6,410 nucleotides of DNA from assembly GCA_902797475.1 (NCBI GenBank), contig CADBTG010000038.1, forward strand, positions 1 through 6,410, written 5' to 3'. The position numbers and the translations under genes are program-made. Source of the DNA: an uncultured Lachnospiraceae bacterium (lineage in GTDB: Bacteria > Bacillota > Clostridia > Lachnospirales > Lachnospiraceae). Below the pieces are notes generated by a model, which saw only the letters and a list, made by a program, of their open reading frames with translations, ran no database searches and had not been told where the DNA came from. Positions 5,892 to 6,410 of this stretch are shown here, in pieces (the first letter of the stretch is position 1; every line of letters begins with the position of its first letter).

Positions 5892-6410
5892 TTACTCCGC
5901 CGGGGTCACCAATCCGTCCCCGGCGATTTTTATTTTATTGCCGGAAATCTTCAGCATGTTGGCAACTTCCTTATCGCGGTCTGCCCCGAGCAGAATCGTC
6001 GTTGTGACATTCTTCTGTCTTGCCGGCGTATAGTAGAGGTCAATGTGCTGCTCGCCGGTGGCGTCATCGCCGTGAATCTTAAGCTCAATCAGCATCGAAC
6101 CCAGATCCTTGTCGTTAAACCAGAAATTGCTGTAGCCGTACACAATCGGCTTGCCCTTGTAGAAATCGATGGGGTCGGGCTTGTGCGAATGGCCGCCGAT
6201 AATCGCATCGGCGCCGGCATCCAGATAAATCTTCGCGGAATCAATCTGCACCTGTTCGATCTGGGTCTGATAATCCGCGCCCCAGTGCACAATCGCAATC
6301 ACGAAATCCGCATGTTTTTTCGCTTCGCGGATGGCTTCGACGAAGACCGCTTCCTCGTCTGTCTTGATCTTCGGGTCGTCACCGATCCGATAGCAGCGAA
6401 GGATGCCCGG
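5892..6410 (-). CDS. CapA-family (PGA_cap) protein, C-terminal part (5' end off window)
   Basis: The C-terminal 172 residues of a CapA-like protein are visible; the frame is open to the window edge, so the start is not seen. The family has a metallophosphoesterase-like fold. Its best-known member takes part in poly-gamma-glutamate capsule synthesis or export, but many members in Clostridia are uncharacterised lipoproteins or secreted enzymes. Seen here are IVHWGADYQ (around 6273-6300), DAGADAIIGGHSHKPDPI with its paired His residues (around 6183-6200), and PIVYGYSNFWFN, all in the family order. A GTG at 6302 reads as an internal Val because the frame continues upstream with in-family sequence, so it is not the start. 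The last codons, from about 5892 to 5940, coincide with the terminator of the convergent exporter operon. No capsule genes are in view, so the exact role is open. Confidence 0.88.
   Translation of the reverse strand, partial: PGILRCYRIGDDPKIKTDEEAVFVEAIREAKKHADFVIAIVHWGADYQTQIEQVQIDSAKIYLDAGADAIIGGHSHKPDPIDFYKGKPIVYGYSNFWFNDKDLGSMLIELKIHGDDATGEQHIDLYYTPARQKNVTTTILLGADRDKEVANMLKISGNKIKIAGDGLVTPAE
5898..5938 (+). terminator. Rho-independent terminator of the exporter operon, inside the convergent CDS
   Basis: CGCCGGGG (5898-5905) and CCCCGGCG (5918-5925) form a perfect 8-bp GC stem with a 12-base loop. It is followed on the plus strand by ATTTTTATTTTATT. It ends the exporter transcript about 45-80 bases past the stop at 5855. 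The reverse direction has no T tract, so it acts one way only. It lies in the final codons of the CapA-family gene. Confidence 0.85.

Noticed and set aside
5856..5896. Small hairpins GGCGC/GCGCT and AGGC/GCCT between the convergent genes
   Set aside because: Stems are only 4-5 bp with poor T tracts, and the 5898 hairpin is a far better terminator. They may assist leftward termination but this cannot be supported.

Overview
The window looks like chromosomal DNA from a Gram-positive anaerobe of the Clostridia, most likely Lachnospiraceae-like. This is an inference from the purine-rich Shine-Dalgarno (SD) sites, the sigma-A-type promoters with extended -10 boxes, the moderate-to-high GC coding sequence, and the tandem heterodimeric ABC exporter pair typical of that group. 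No rRNA or tRNA gene, CRISPR array, insertion sequence or integrase was seen.

Layout. (a) Positions 1-2089, minus strand: a two-gene unit. The first gene (1292-2089) encodes an unrecognised 265-residue protein with an acidic octapeptide-repeat tail. The second (1326 to beyond position 1, 3' end missing) encodes a protein with about six membrane segments followed by at least 240 residues of uninterrupted charged helix. The two genes overlap by 35 bases. (b) Positions 2090-2341: a divergent intergenic region with a strong minus-strand promoter, a plausible plus-strand promoter spanned by an imperfect inverted repeat, and a roughly 130-base leader containing a 12-bp hairpin. (c) Positions 2342-5855, plus strand: two overlapping genes for the halves of a heterodimeric ABC exporter with one degenerate and one canonical ATP site. 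(d) Positions 5892-6410, minus strand: the 3' part of a CapA-family (PGA_cap) gene, convergent with the exporter operon.

How the parts work together. The exporter halves are almost certainly one transporter: the genes overlap, and the defects are complementary. Half A lacks the catalytic Glu and the switch His; half B has the altered signature. The operon's best terminator lies inside the last codons of the convergent CapA-family gene. The leftward pair is the least understood part. Its members share a promoter and an overlap and are probably translationally coupled. They look like a membrane scaffold or tether and a soluble acidic partner, but no function can be assigned from sequence alone.
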